A DNA stretch of 64,000 nt from Candidatus Synoicihabitans palmerolidicus (lineage in GTDB: Bacteria; Verrucomicrobiota; Verrucomicrobiia; Opitutales; Opitutaceae), in assembly GCA_020809425.1 (NCBI GenBank), contig JAGGDC010000002.1:510334-574333 (forward strand), given 5' to 3'. A model generated the notes under the pieces. The model was not told where the DNA came from. It saw nothing but the letters and a program-made list of their open reading frames with translations, and did no database searches. Of the stretch, positions 29,276 through 40,414 are shown one piece after another. The position numbers and the translations under genes were made by a program. Position 1 is the first letter of the stretch. Each line of letters starts with the position of its first letter.

Positions 29276-30379
29276 CTACGTGCCTGCAGTGTCCTGCACC
29301 GCTCCCACTTCAAGCCAAACCTTTTCGACCAGGTTAAGATCCACGTCGTCTCGTGTCACTGCATGCCCCACGGCTTCCAATACCACGAATCTCAAGCCGC
29401 CCGCTCGCACTTTCTTGTCACTCGCCATCGCCTGCATCAAGGCACCCACCGCAAAGGGCTCCCGCAACGCAATGGACAATTGGTGGGCTCCGATCACCGC
29501 CTCAACTGCCGTGACCACGGCGGTATCCACCAAACCCAGCTCACGCGACAACCTGGCCGCGGCGACCAGGCCAATCCCGACCGCCTCGCCATGTAAATAC
29601 ACCCCATATCCCGCGACTTTTTCGATCACGTGAGCAAAGGTATGGCCGAGGTTTAACAACGCCCGTCCGCCCGCTTTCGCCATCTCAAATTCGTCGGCTT
29701 CTACGATCTGCGCCTTGGCCTCGCAACACCGGCGCACCACCGATGCCACCCGCGCACTTTCCACGGTCAATGGCGACCGAGCCAATTCCCCATACAACGA
29801 GGCATCACCCAACAGCCCATATTTGATCACTTCCGCCATGCCCGCCGCAAACTCCCGTGCGGGTAAAGTCGTCAACAACTCGGTCGCTATAAATACCGCC
29901 CGCGGCTGGTGAAACGCTCCCACCAAATTTTTTCCCGCACCTATATTGATGCCGGTTTTTCCTCCCACCGAGCTGTCCACCATCGCCAATAATGTGGTCG
30001 GCACCTGGTAGAAATCCACGCCCCTTAAATAACTTGCCGCCGCAAACCCCGCCAAATCTCCGACCACCCCGCCGCCAAACGCCAAAACCACCCCGCCTCG
30101 ATCCATTTTCTGCGCCGCGAAAAAATCCCACAATCGCCCCAACTCGGTCGCCGATTTAGATTGTTCCCCCGCCGCTACTGCCCAACGCGGCACGTCCGCC
30201 ACCATGCCCTGCAATACCTCGCTCTGCGCCGACGCAACCCTCTCGTCCGTGACCACCACTACTTTTCGACCCGCTCGAATCAGGATCGCAACCTCCTCGG
30301 CCACGATCTCGCGAAGATCCGATCCAAAGCGTATCGGATAACTGCGATTGCCCAAATTGACCGTAAGGCTGTCGACCAT
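29276..30379 (-). CDS. aroB: 3-dehydroquinate synthase
   Basis: Second enzyme of the shikimate pathway, converting DAHP to 3-dehydroquinate with NAD and a divalent metal; 367 residues from ATG 30379. Diagnostic segments are FGGGVVGDLAGFAAASYLRG, PTTLLAMVDSSVGGKTGINI, ELLTTLPAREFAAGMAEVIK, LLNLGHTFAHVIE and YLHGEAVGIG, which carry the NAD loop and metal ligands. An upstream in-frame start at 30436 is less likely. The frame is intact. Confidence 0.95.
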   Translation of the reverse strand: MVDSLTVNLGNRSYPIRFGSDLREIVAEEVAILIRAGRKVVVVTDERVASAQSEVLQGMVADVPRWAVAAGEQSKSATELGRLWDFFAAQKMDRGGVVLAFGGGVVGDLAGFAAASYLRGVDFYQVPTTLLAMVDSSVGGKTGINIGAGKNLVGAFHQPRAVFIATELLTTLPAREFAAGMAEVIKYGLLGDASLYGELARSPLTVESARVASVVRRCCEAKAQIVEADEFEMAKAGGRALLNLGHTFAHVIEKVAGYGVYLHGEAVGIGLVAAARLSRELGLVDTAVVTAVEAVIGAHQLSIALREPFAVGALMQAMASDKKVRAGGLRFVVLEAVGHAVTRDDVDLNLVEKVWLEVGAVQDTAGT

Positions 30380-30600
30380 AGCCGCCGTTAAACCCGAGCA
30401 TGGTCTAGGGGTCAATCCTGCCACGCACCCTCTCATTCCGATCTCTTATTCATGCAAAATCAGGCAATACTTTCATTTTTCGTAATTTTTTTACGAGTTT
30501 TTTTCCAAACATTGGCAGTTACGCTCGACGCCCTGCCGCATATTGGAGGATTGTGGACACCCAAACTTGGCTGGCTTTAAGCAAAAATCAACTCTATCCC

Positions 30601-33600
30601 GTGAACGACTCCACTACTTTCATCCTGAGACGTCTGCATCTTGTCCTCCTCGTTTGCGGCTTGTCCGTCGGCGCATCAGCCCAAGATGCCATCGAATTTA
30701 ACAACGCCGAAGGCAACACGCTCGTCGGGGAACAATGACGATCTTCGATCCATCCATCGTCAACTGAACCGCCGGCGATATTCTGCTCAACGACGGTAGC
30801 ACGTTCACCGTTTCCGGCACGCTCAACGACTCCGCCGACGCCTTAATTCGCACCGCCTCGGGTAGCACTGGCTCCGTGGTCATCAGCAACACCGGAATCT
30901 ACAACAAGAGCGGGACCGGTTCGACCGAGCTCGATCTCACTTTCGATCTCAACGGCACCCTCAATCTGAATGCGGGTTCCCTGAACCTCGCTGGAGGTGG
31001 CACCCTCAGCTCCTCTGGCTCCTTAATCAGCGCACACACTATCAGCGCAAACACTACCAGTGTAAATTTCGACGGTTCGTACTCGATCACCGACGCCGCC
31101 AGCCTGAGCGGCTCCGGTAGTTTTGCCCTTTCTACCGGAACATTGTCCATGGACGGGCAAGTGAACGTCTCCAATGTCACGCTCAATGGCGGCGTATTAA
31201 CTGGCGCCTCCACGTTCAACCAAGGCCTGGGTTGGAATAACGGCGAACTCGGAACCAGCACCACCACCAACGCGAGTGGCTCGACTTTGTCCGTCAACTT
31301 TGCCGTCGACCACGTCCTCTCCAATCACGCTCTGGTCAACGATGGAGACGTGGACTGGAAGGCCGGCGACCTGCTCCTCAACGACGCCAGCACCATCACC
31401 AACCAAGGCACTTTCGACGACACTGCCGCCTGGACGGCGGAAACCCGCAAGGTGAGTTCGAGCTCCGGCACAGCGGGCTCATTCACCAACACTCAGGACG
31501 GGACCTACAATAAGGGGCGAGATGGCACCACGGTGTTTGAGGTCCCGTTCAATAATGCCGGCAGCGCCAACGTAAACTCCGGCACCTTGAAACTGGGCGG
31601 TGGCGGCACCCTCTCCTCCACCGGAACCTTAACGGCCGCCACCGGAACCGACGTCGTTATTGAATCCGATTACACCGTCGATGACGCTGCCAGCCTGAAC
31701 GGCAACGGCACCTACTCCTCATCATCAGGCACATTGACGATGAGCGGCACATTCTCCGGCGGCCAATTGGAACTCACCGGAGGCACGCTGCAGGGAACGC
31801 ACGATATCGAGTCCCAATTGAAATTTACCGATGGCACTTGGAGCACCGGATCGACCTCGATCAAGACCGAAGGAACCCTGCTTCTGGCCGCCCCATCGAA
31901 TACCTTCGACGCGCGCGACCTCACCAATCTCGGCACCGTAAACTGGCAAAACGGTGACATCGTTACCAACAACGACCGCGCCCTCACCAATCGGGCGACT
32001 TGGAACGACACGGCCGCCTCCACCAGCAATGAAACCGTCTCCATTCGCACCGACACCGGCGCCGCTGGTTCGTTCACCAACGCCAGCGAGGGCACCTACC
32101 TGAAAAGCAGTTTCAGGAACACTCAGGAACACTCAATTACAAGTGCCTGTGAGCAATCATGGGCAATTCACCGTTGAATATGGTGCCGTCGACTTCGCCG
32201 CCGGAGGCACCAACTTCTTAGGAGGCCGCATTCAAGCCGACGAGGGTACCCAAATCACGTTCTCCAACGGATTCTCTGTCTTGGATCTCTCTCCCCTGAT
32301 CGGTGAGGGACAGTTCTTTCTGACCGGGGGCAATCTCTTCTCCTTTGGCGACCTCGGCGCCGATCTGACTCTCTCAGGGGGGGGTCCTAAACGCAGATTT
32401 CACCATTTCCCGCAGCCTCACCTACGCCGGGGGGGGACACCAGCTCATCCTACGATATTGTCGTCAACGAATCCGGCACCGTTAAATTCAACAACGCTTC
32501 CGGCATTATGCTCGACGGACGAGATCTCCGAATCAATTCGCTCGGATCCGCTGAGTGGAACGCCGGCGACATTGCGCTCACCAACACTGCGAACATCCTC
32601 AACGCTGGTGACCTCTTCATCAATGCATCGGGCTCTATTTCCGCCGCCTCCGCCGAAGCCGACCTCTTGGTTCAAAATACCGGCACTCTCACCAAACAAT
32701 CAGGCTCCGGGAGTACCACTATTACAGTTCCGTTCGAAAACTCGGGCCACCTGACGGTTCTTGATGGCCAACTCTTTCTGACTGCCGACAGCACCCTCTC
32801 CTCCTCCGGTCAGGTCAACCTCGGCCAGACCACCAGCGCCGACATTCCCATCACGCTCCTCGCTACAGATCTAACTGACATTTCGGAAACAGACGCAGAC
32901 GCCGGCTGAACTCGTCGTCGCAGGCGCGACCACCACCGTCCCGAGTGCCGAGATCTTTTCTGGCTCGGGAGCCTTGGTCGTTGATGGTGGCAATTTCGCC
33001 ATCGAAGGCACTCTTGGCGTCGAACTCGTGCTCACCGCCGGAGAGGTCCAGACCGAAGCACTTTCTCTCTCCAAGGGGTTTGTCTATGAAGGGGGATCGA
33101 TAAGCCTCCGGTGCTACGCTCAGCCTCATTGAATCCGCTGAGGCATTCATCACCTCCACTGCGCTCGAGCTCAATGATGTCATCTTCAACATCGGCGAAA
33201 ATAGCCGCCTTTCGTGGCAGACCGGCGACATTAGTTTGGCCTTCTCCAGTCAAATGACAATCGCAGGCATCATGCTCGCAGAAGCGGATGGTACCCTCAC
33301 CCCCCTCGATACCACCACCATCGGATTCACTATCAGTAACACTGGCGAATGCCGTAAGACTGCCGGGACCGGCACCACGACCTTTCATCTACCGGTTGAT
33401 GTCGCCGGCCGCTTCGAGGTCCACACCGGCACGGCCGATTTTAACGTCGCGGCACCTCTCAAGGTGGGCACTTCGACATTTGGAGCGACGCTGCGCTCAA
33501 CTTCAATGCCGGTTACACTTTTAATGACGGCACCAACGCCGGCAATGCCGGCAGCCTCAACCTCAAGGCCGGCACCTTCGCCATCAACGATTCGGTAAAC

Positions 33601-34605
33601 CTCGGCCCCAACTCCTCCATCTCCGGGGGCACCGTCACCGGAACTCATCCCCTGGGCGGCCACACCAAATGGAGCGCCGGTAATTTCGCGAGCGGCGGGA
33701 CCACCACCGTCGGAACCGAAGGCCTTCTGGAACTTGCCAATTCCTCTGGTAACAATCTCGAACGCGACTTCACCATCAACGGCGAACTCGCTTGGAGCAC
33801 CGACGACGTGCACGGTGGGCAGGGCATCCTGACCAACAACGGTGAAGTAAATATCGATTCCGACGGTACATTCGACCAGGCCGCGACCGGCAGCTACGAA
33901 ATCGTAAACCATGGAGATTTCACCAAAACCGGCGGCTCCGGCACCACCACCATCGATGTCCCATTCACCAATTACAGAAACATTTCCGCCAACATCGGCA
34001 CCCTTCACTTCGCCAACTCTTTCGAACTGATCTCCGGTGGCGTCGGACTGGGCGGTGGCCGTGTGACCTTCCTGGAAACACTTGCCCTGCCCTCCGGCTC
34101 AACCCTTTCCGGCAGCGGCACTATCACCGGCAACATCGAGGTCCGAGGGAACCTGGCTCCCGGTAACAGCGTCGGCTCCATCACCATCGAGGGGGATCTC
34201 ACCCTCACCGCTTCCACGCTCTCGTTCTTCGAAGTCGATATGACCGCGGAGCCTATCACGGCCGACTTCGTGCAGGTCGATGGAACCCTCAACCTCGACG
34301 GCATGTTCTCGTGGGAACTACTCGAATCCATCGATCCGATTTCAACCGACATGTTCACGCTCTACACCGCGAATAATCTCACTGGGTCGTTCCTCAATGC
34401 GGCCTCCGGTACCCGCCTGTATAATTCCGACCTGCAACGTTCTTTTGTAATCAACTACGGCTCCGCCAGTATGTTTGATCCCAATAGCGTCATTCTTTCC
34501 AACTTCGAATTCGTCCCCGTGCCCGAACCCTCCACCTGGGTTCTCATGATCACCGGTCTATTCGTCGTCGTCGTTTTCCAACTACGCCGTCGGCGCACCT
34601 CCTGA
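30601..34605 (+). pseudogene. Giant PEP-CTERM repeat protein, broken
   Basis: The protein opens with GTG 30601 and a signal peptide (LHLVLLVCGLSVGASA) and closes with VPVPEPSTWVLMITGLFVVV plus Arg-rich RRRRTS, a PEP-CTERM sorting signal. Between these are Gly/Thr/Ser-rich beta-helix repeats such as GTYNKGRDGTTVFEVPFNNAG and KTGGSGTTTIDVPFTNYRNI. It was probably exported, proteolytically sorted and surface-attached. A frameshift near 30730, a TGA at 30765-30767 where Trp is expected, and further shifts near 32120, 32390, 32900, 33110 and 33480-33600 interrupt it. About 1330 codons originally. Confidence 0.8.
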
Positions 34606-34693
34606 TTTCGTCGTCCCCGGGGATGCGGTATCACCGCCCCCCGGCCAGCTTGATTCGCCTCCGCCGGGCCTCCCCACATCCGATCCGCGACGT

Positions 34694-35568
34694 TCAAGCC
34701 GCGCCCGCTCCCGTCGATTCATCCGCCTGGCTCAAGAGCAAATCGACGGCCTCCACCCACCCGTATGGACCGCGTCCGTCGATCGGCTCCATGCCCTTGA
34801 TCTTCAAGTTGGCCCACGATCCGTCTTCTCGAGCCACCAGAAACGGTTGCGTCACCGCACACAACAAAGGCGTGTCATTGGCGCTGTCGCCCAAACCGAT
34901 GGATTGCACCGGTCGGCCATAAGCCCGCTCATACAACACTAACACTTCCGCCACCGCTTTGCCCTTGTCCGTGCCCGCTCCGGTGACCGTGTGAAAGCGC
35001 CCGCCATGCCGGCACTCCAACCCTTTCTCCACAAACTCGGGCCGCAAGGACACCCATGTATCGTGCGGCAAATCCTCGACCAGCGTTTCACTATAATCAC
35101 GTTGGCGTGCCCGTTGGGCCGCTTCCAAACTCAAATGGGCCATCCCTGCCAACTCCTCATCCGATATACTGCGATATAACCGCGCAGTTCCAAACCGGTG
35201 CGGAATCGCACGCGTTCCAGCCGCGCCAGAACTTCCGACCTCGGCATGCCTAGAACTTTGACCCGTCGCCCAGGTTCTCCCGGCGCCAGCGCCCAGTTTC
35301 CCGTCGGTAATCCGGCGGAATCCGGAACGATGATCGCCGCGCCGTTCTCCACAATACTGGGAATCGAACGAATCCCCAACGCTTGGCGCAGTGCTCTCTG
35401 CTCCGTCGCCGTCTTCGACGAACAAAACACCACCGGCACCCCGATCTCGCGCAATCGCAACATGGCGGGTCGCGCGATCATCGGAGAGTAGGTGCTCCAC
35501 TCCAAAAGAGTGCCATCGAGGTCGGTAAACACCAACCAAGGCTGTGAGGAATCCAACCGAAGATGCAT
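34694..35568 (-). pseudogene. Mannosyl-3-phosphoglycerate phosphatase, frameshifted
   Basis: HAD-IIB phosphatase that dephosphorylates mannosyl-3-phosphoglycerate to the compatible solute mannosylglycerate. The nucleophile motif is VFTDLDGTLLEWSTYS. Motif II is VVFCSSKT, and IVENGAAIIVP follows. After a frameshift near 35165 the sequence resumes ISDEELAGMAHLSLEAAQRA and ends with motif IV IGLGDSANDTPLL. The neighbouring synthase gene supports the substrate. Both genes of the pathway are broken. Confidence 0.8.
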
Positions 35569-35595
35569 CCGTGAAGTATCAGCTGAAGATTAACA

Positions 35596-36824
35596 TTATT
35601 TCAATACCGGAACCGTCACCCCCGTCTTACCCGACAGCACAATCGCCTCCGAGAAAACCTCGCCGAATTTATCGATATCCATCCGATCCAAACTTTTGTA
35701 AACCCACATCGGTGCGAGTTGCTCGCCCTCCTTCAAGTAATTTCGGCGCTGAAGATCATTCTCAATCTCTTCCCGCAGGGACTCCGGGCACAGCTTCGAA
35801 TGATAAATCGTGCTCAACGATGCCGCGATCATGTCTTCCACGTGTTCATCCCCTTTGACCTCATGTAAATGAGGATTTCGCGACTCGATTGGACTGATCT
35901 TCACCTTACAATGCATATCGCTGGTCGGCGCCGAGGATTCGTCACTCTCGCCCAGAATTCCCTCGTATTTCTCCAAGAGATGCACGTACTCGAAAGTTTC
36001 CACGGCATAGCCCGTGGCATAATCAATACTCATCGCCAAATCGACCGTCAGCGCGTGCTCACCCGCGTTGCCCGTTTTGACAATCTCCGTCTCCAATCCG
36101 GTGTGATGTCCCACCAACCGATTAAGAAACAAATTGGAGTGACGGGAACTCCGGCCCCACTTCGCAAAATACAAGGAATTCTCCACCACCTTCGGCTTCG
36201 AATGCCATGAGATCCGCACCATCGAGTAAGCACTTTCATTGATGTGAAATCCGGCCGCATACTCCTTCACGTACTCGTTCACCGCCCCGGGGAAATAATT
36301 GTCACTATCCACGAAGCCGACGTATTTGCGCACCATGAGCTTCGCCACCAGCGAACCCATGATCATGTCCTCCGCTTTACCGTGCCGCACGAGATCCTTG
36401 TCATCCAGGATTTCAGTGTAACCGGCAGCAGCGAACGCGGCCGCAATCGCAGGATCTTTTTGCTGCACCACGCCGACTTGCTTGCGCGTGAAACGACAGA
36501 AATTCGTGATCGCCTCCTGCTCCAAATAGAACTTATCCACCGGCGCCCGCGGACTGTCCGATACCACAATGACCAAACAGTCATGCGGTATCCCGACCAA
36601 AACGCCTTCAATTAACTTAGGCGCTCGTTGCGCACCGGCACCACAATGGCCATCTGGCTCTCGATATTGTGCAAGGCTTCCGACGGCACCCGTCGCACCA
36701 CCGAATCATCATCTTGCTCTTCGGAAGTCGACTCCGGCCCCGCATCCAATTCATAAACTTTCTGCAGGCCGTAAATTCGTACCGCCCCCAATCGCTCAAA
36801 CTCACGAGGTGATTCAATTCTCAT
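35596..36824 (-). pseudogene. Mannosyl-3-phosphoglycerate synthase (GT55), frameshifted
   Basis: Transfers mannose from GDP-mannose to 3-phosphoglycerate. The start MRIESPREFERLGAVRIYGL at 36824 and IVVPVRNERL match the family. After loss of one base near 36610 the frame resumes as VGIPHDCLVIVVSDSPR. The metal-binding segment is GFVDSDNYFPGAVNEYVKEY, and RSSRHSNLFLNRLVGHHTG follows. Length is about 408 codons. It lies immediately upstream of the phosphatase on the same strand, so the two formed an osmolyte operon. Confidence 0.85.
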
Positions 36825-36990
36825 TCTAAATGTCCTTTCGTTGGCATCTCGCTTCGAGGCATTCCCTCCCAAGCAACGCTACGTTTTAAATGAGTATTAT
36901 GAATAATAGGACATCCAAGCAGGTTGGATGCCACCGCCCTTCCATTCCTCTTGTTGAAATCGCCTTGCACTTCCGTTCCCAAGCTTTGTC

Positions 36991-38835
36991 GTGAAGATGA
37001 GCATGGCTGATTCCTTTTCCAGTTCCGCCTCGGGTTCCCCTTCTGTTCCGGGAGATCCTGCTCCATCGATCAGGGTTCAGGTGGAAGCGGAGCTTACTCG
37101 CCTGCTTTACCGCTCGGCTGGATTCGGTCTGTTCTCCAATATCGCCCTCGCCGTGCTTCTGCTCGTCGGCACGTGGAGCGATATTGATCACGGCCTGTCC
37201 TTGATCTGGTTTTCACTTCTCCTGGTCGCGGTTCTCTATCGTATCGCCCATCACCGTGCTTTCTTTAAGAAATCGTGGTCGCACCACGAGTTGCCGCTTT
37301 GGCGGCGCCGGTTTCTGATCGGACTGTCTATGACGGGCATTCTCTGGAGATGGGGCGCATGGCACTTTCTCTCCAGCGAGTCGCTCCTCACCCGCATACT
37401 GACCACATTGATGCTCGCGGGATTGAATGCGGGAGCCGCTCGGGCCCTCGCCTCGGTCAAGCCCGCCTACATCGTTTACGCGCTTACTACCCTAGGGCCC
37501 GTCTTTTTCAGATTCTTCACCTACGGCGCTACGGCGAATCCGGCGGCATCGTCCTAGCCGTCTCCGCCCTCACTTTCGCCTTGTTCCTGATCAACACCGC
37601 TCAACTCCACCGTCGCGACTTGGTCCAATTGCATACCCTCAATTTTGAAAAGGAAGAGCTCGTCGAAACTCTTCGCGACGCCAAGGACCGAGCCGAAGCT
37701 GCCAACCATGCCAAGAGTGAGTTTTTGGCGATCATGAGTCACGAAATCCGCACTCCCATGAACGGGGTCATCGGTATGCTCGACATCCTCCGGCACGGAA
37801 ATCTCACCACATCCCAAGCCCAACAAGTTGATATCGCCTCGCGGTCTGCCGATTCCTTGTTGCGCTTGCTCAACGATATTCTCGATCTGTCCCGCATCGA
37901 AAGTGGAGAACTCGAATTCGAAGCGACCCCTTTCTCGCCCCGCGATCTGGTCGCCGAAATCACCGCCCTCCTATCGGCGCAGGCCTCGGCCAAAGACCTC
38001 CACATCCGCGCGGCCCTCGACGATCATTTACCTGACATCATTACCGGAGACCCGCTCCGCCTGCGCCAGGTGCTGCTCAACCTCATGGGCAATGCCATTA
38101 AATTCACGGAACAAGGATCCATCGACCTCAACGTCGATACCTCAGCTGCAGATGCTCCCGGATTCGCCGCTCTCACTTTCACGGTGATCGATACCGGAAT
38201 CGGCATGCCGCCCGATGTGCTCGCCAAACTCTTTCAAAATTTCTCGCAGAGCGACAGCTCCACTACTGCGCCGCTACGCAGGCTCCGGCCTGGGCCTCGC
38301 CATTTCCCAACGGCTTGTGGCTCGAATGGGCGGCGAAATTCAAGTGGTCAGTGAACCTGCTAAAGGATCCACGTTCCAGTTCACCATCAGTTTCCCCATC
38401 GCTTCTTTACCTCAATCCGACGTCGACCCAGTATCCTCCGGCCCTGCCCGAGCCACCTCCATCCGTTCTTATCACCAGATTCTGGTAGCCGACGACGACG
38501 CAGTAAACCTCGCCGTCATTCGGAAAATGCTGGCCCAAATGGATCACCAAATTGCCGAAGCTTCCGATGGCTACAAAGTGGTCCAACGCTCCACCGAACG
38601 TCCTTGGGCCCTCATCTTCATGGATGTTCAAATGCCGGGTCTCGACGGAATCGAGGCGACTAAACGAATTCGCGCGAACCCTCAGACCACCGAGATACCC
38701 ATTGTCGCCATCACGGCCAACGTCATGAACCACGCCTAGGAGCGTTACCTCTCCAGCGGTTTCTCCGGCATGATCAGCAAACCCCTGCATCGCGAAGATC
38801 TCGCCGTCGCTCTCAAAGGCTGGTTGCCGGTTTGA
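36991..38835 (+). pseudogene. Hybrid sensor histidine kinase with receiver domain, broken
   Basis: N-terminal membrane helices (LFSNIALAVLLLVGTWS, LIWFSLLLVAVLY) precede a HisKA domain with [19 protein letters not shown], an ATPase domain with NAIKFTEQG and DTGIGM plus GSGLGLAIS, and a receiver domain with ILVADDDAVNLAV and LIFMDVQMPGLDG. Frameshifts occur near 37540 (after TM helices) and 38270 (between DTGIGM and GSGLGL). A TAG at 38737-38739 cuts the receiver before its Lys segment, SGMISKPLHRED. Stimulus unknown. Confidence 0.85.
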
Positions 38836-38877
38836 CGCCGGTCAGCTGCATGATTGGAATGACGGTCCAATCCTGTC

Positions 38878-40108
38878 ATGATCGATCAGGCCAAACCAAA
38901 AAAAGTAGCGCTTCTCACCGCCGGGGGGCTCGCCCCCTGCCTCAGCTCCGCCGTCGGCGGATTGATTGAGCGCTATACCGAGATCGCCTCCGAAATCGAA
39001 ATCATCGCCTACCGCGGTGGTTACAAGGGGCTCCTCCTCGGAGACAGCTACGTGGTCGGTCCGGCCGAACGCGCCTCCCCCGGCACCCTTCACCTCCACG
39101 GGGGCAGCCCCATCGGAAACAGCCGAGTCCAACTCACCAACATCAAAGACTGCGTGAAACGCGGCCTGGTCGCGGAGGGGCAGGATCCCCAAAAAGTCGC
39201 TGCGGACCAACTCATCAAAGACAGCGTCGACGTGCTGTACATCATCGGCGGAGACGATACCAACACCGCCGCCGCAGACCTCGCCGCCTACCTGGCTCGT
39301 CATGAACTATGGCCTCACTGTGATCGGCCTGCCTAAAACTATCGACAACGACGTCTACCCCATCCGCCAATCTCTCGGCGCTTGGACCGCGGCCGAACAG
39401 GGCGCCCGCTTCTTCCGCAACGTGATTGCCGAGCACAACGCCAACCCGCGTATGCTCATCATCCATGAGGTCATGGGTCGTAACTGTGGCTGGCTCACCG
39501 CCGAGGCCTATCGAGATCTGCTCGATGCCGAAGCATTCCTGCCCGGCCTCGGACTCAGCCGTGCCAACCTCGAAGTCCACGCCGTCTTCATCCCGGAAAT
39601 GGCCATCGACCTCGAAGCCGAAGCGACTCGCCTGCGGGCCGTCATGGACGCTCATGACAACGTCAATATCTTCATCAGCGAGGGCGCCGGTCTCTCCAGC
39701 ATTGTCGCCGAAATGGAATCCCGGGGCGAAACCATCCCACGCGACGCTTTTGGCCACGGCAAACTTGACGCCGTCAACCCGGGGAAGTGGTTCGGTCAAC
39801 AATTCGCGGAAATGCTCGGAGCCGAAAAGGTCCTGGTACAAAAGAGCGGCTACTTCGCCCGCGCCGCTCCCGCTAACCAAGCGGACTTGGATTTGATTAA
39901 GGAATGTGTGGACCTCGCCGTGGATTGCGCCCTCCGCAACGAAAGTGGCGTGACCGGGCACGACGAAGACCAAGGCGGCACCCTGCGCGCCATCAAGTTC
40001 CCTCGGATCCAGGGCGGCAAACCCTTCAATCCGCAGACCCCATGGTTCACCGACCTGCTCACCGCAATCGGCCAGCCCCGTGGGGCTACGCTTGAAACGG
40101 AGCACTGA
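38878..40108 (+). pseudogene. pfp: PPi-dependent 6-phosphofructokinase, frameshifted
   Basis: Reversible glycolytic enzyme phosphorylating fructose 6-phosphate with pyrophosphate. The nucleotide-site motif is IIGGDDTNTAA, where the second Asp (GGDD rather than GGDG) marks PPi specificity. LTVIGLPKTIDNDVYPIRQS carries the catalytic Asp pair, and HEVMGRNCGWLTAEAYRD binds substrate. One frameshift near 39300 joins two frames that otherwise cover the full length of about 409 codons. No other phosphofructokinase is in the window, so inactivation would alter central metabolism unless a paralogue exists or the break is an error. Confidence 0.88.
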
Positions 40109-40143
40109 GCCGATCCCAAACCCCGCCCCGCTCCCATGAGCCC

Positions 40144-40170
40144 GAGCCGCCGAATCTCCGGCGGCTCTTT
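40144..40170 (+). terminator. Terminator after pfp
   Basis: A perfect 9-bp stem GAGCCGCCG/CGGCGGCTC (40144-40152 with 40159-40167) with a 6-nt loop is followed by TTT. The 240 bp after it contain no gene that I can support, though an out-of-frame N-terminus of the next protein may start near 40260. Confidence 0.65.
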
Positions 40171-40414
40171 GCTATCCGGGTCTCGACCTGGTCGACCGAC
40201 GCCTTCACTGAAAATTCACCCGGGGTAACCACGTTGACACTCCCGCATTTTCCTTCGTCATGATTTTCGGCGGCCCGGTCCCCGAGCCCGCCATCTACGT
40301 CCCAGGGCCTCCTCACAATCCCTTGCCGCGACTGAAATTGGTGGGATTGGCAGTCGGTCCTCAGCCTCTGCCTGCTGATGCCTTCCTACCACGAATCAGA
40401 CCCCCGCCCCCGTT

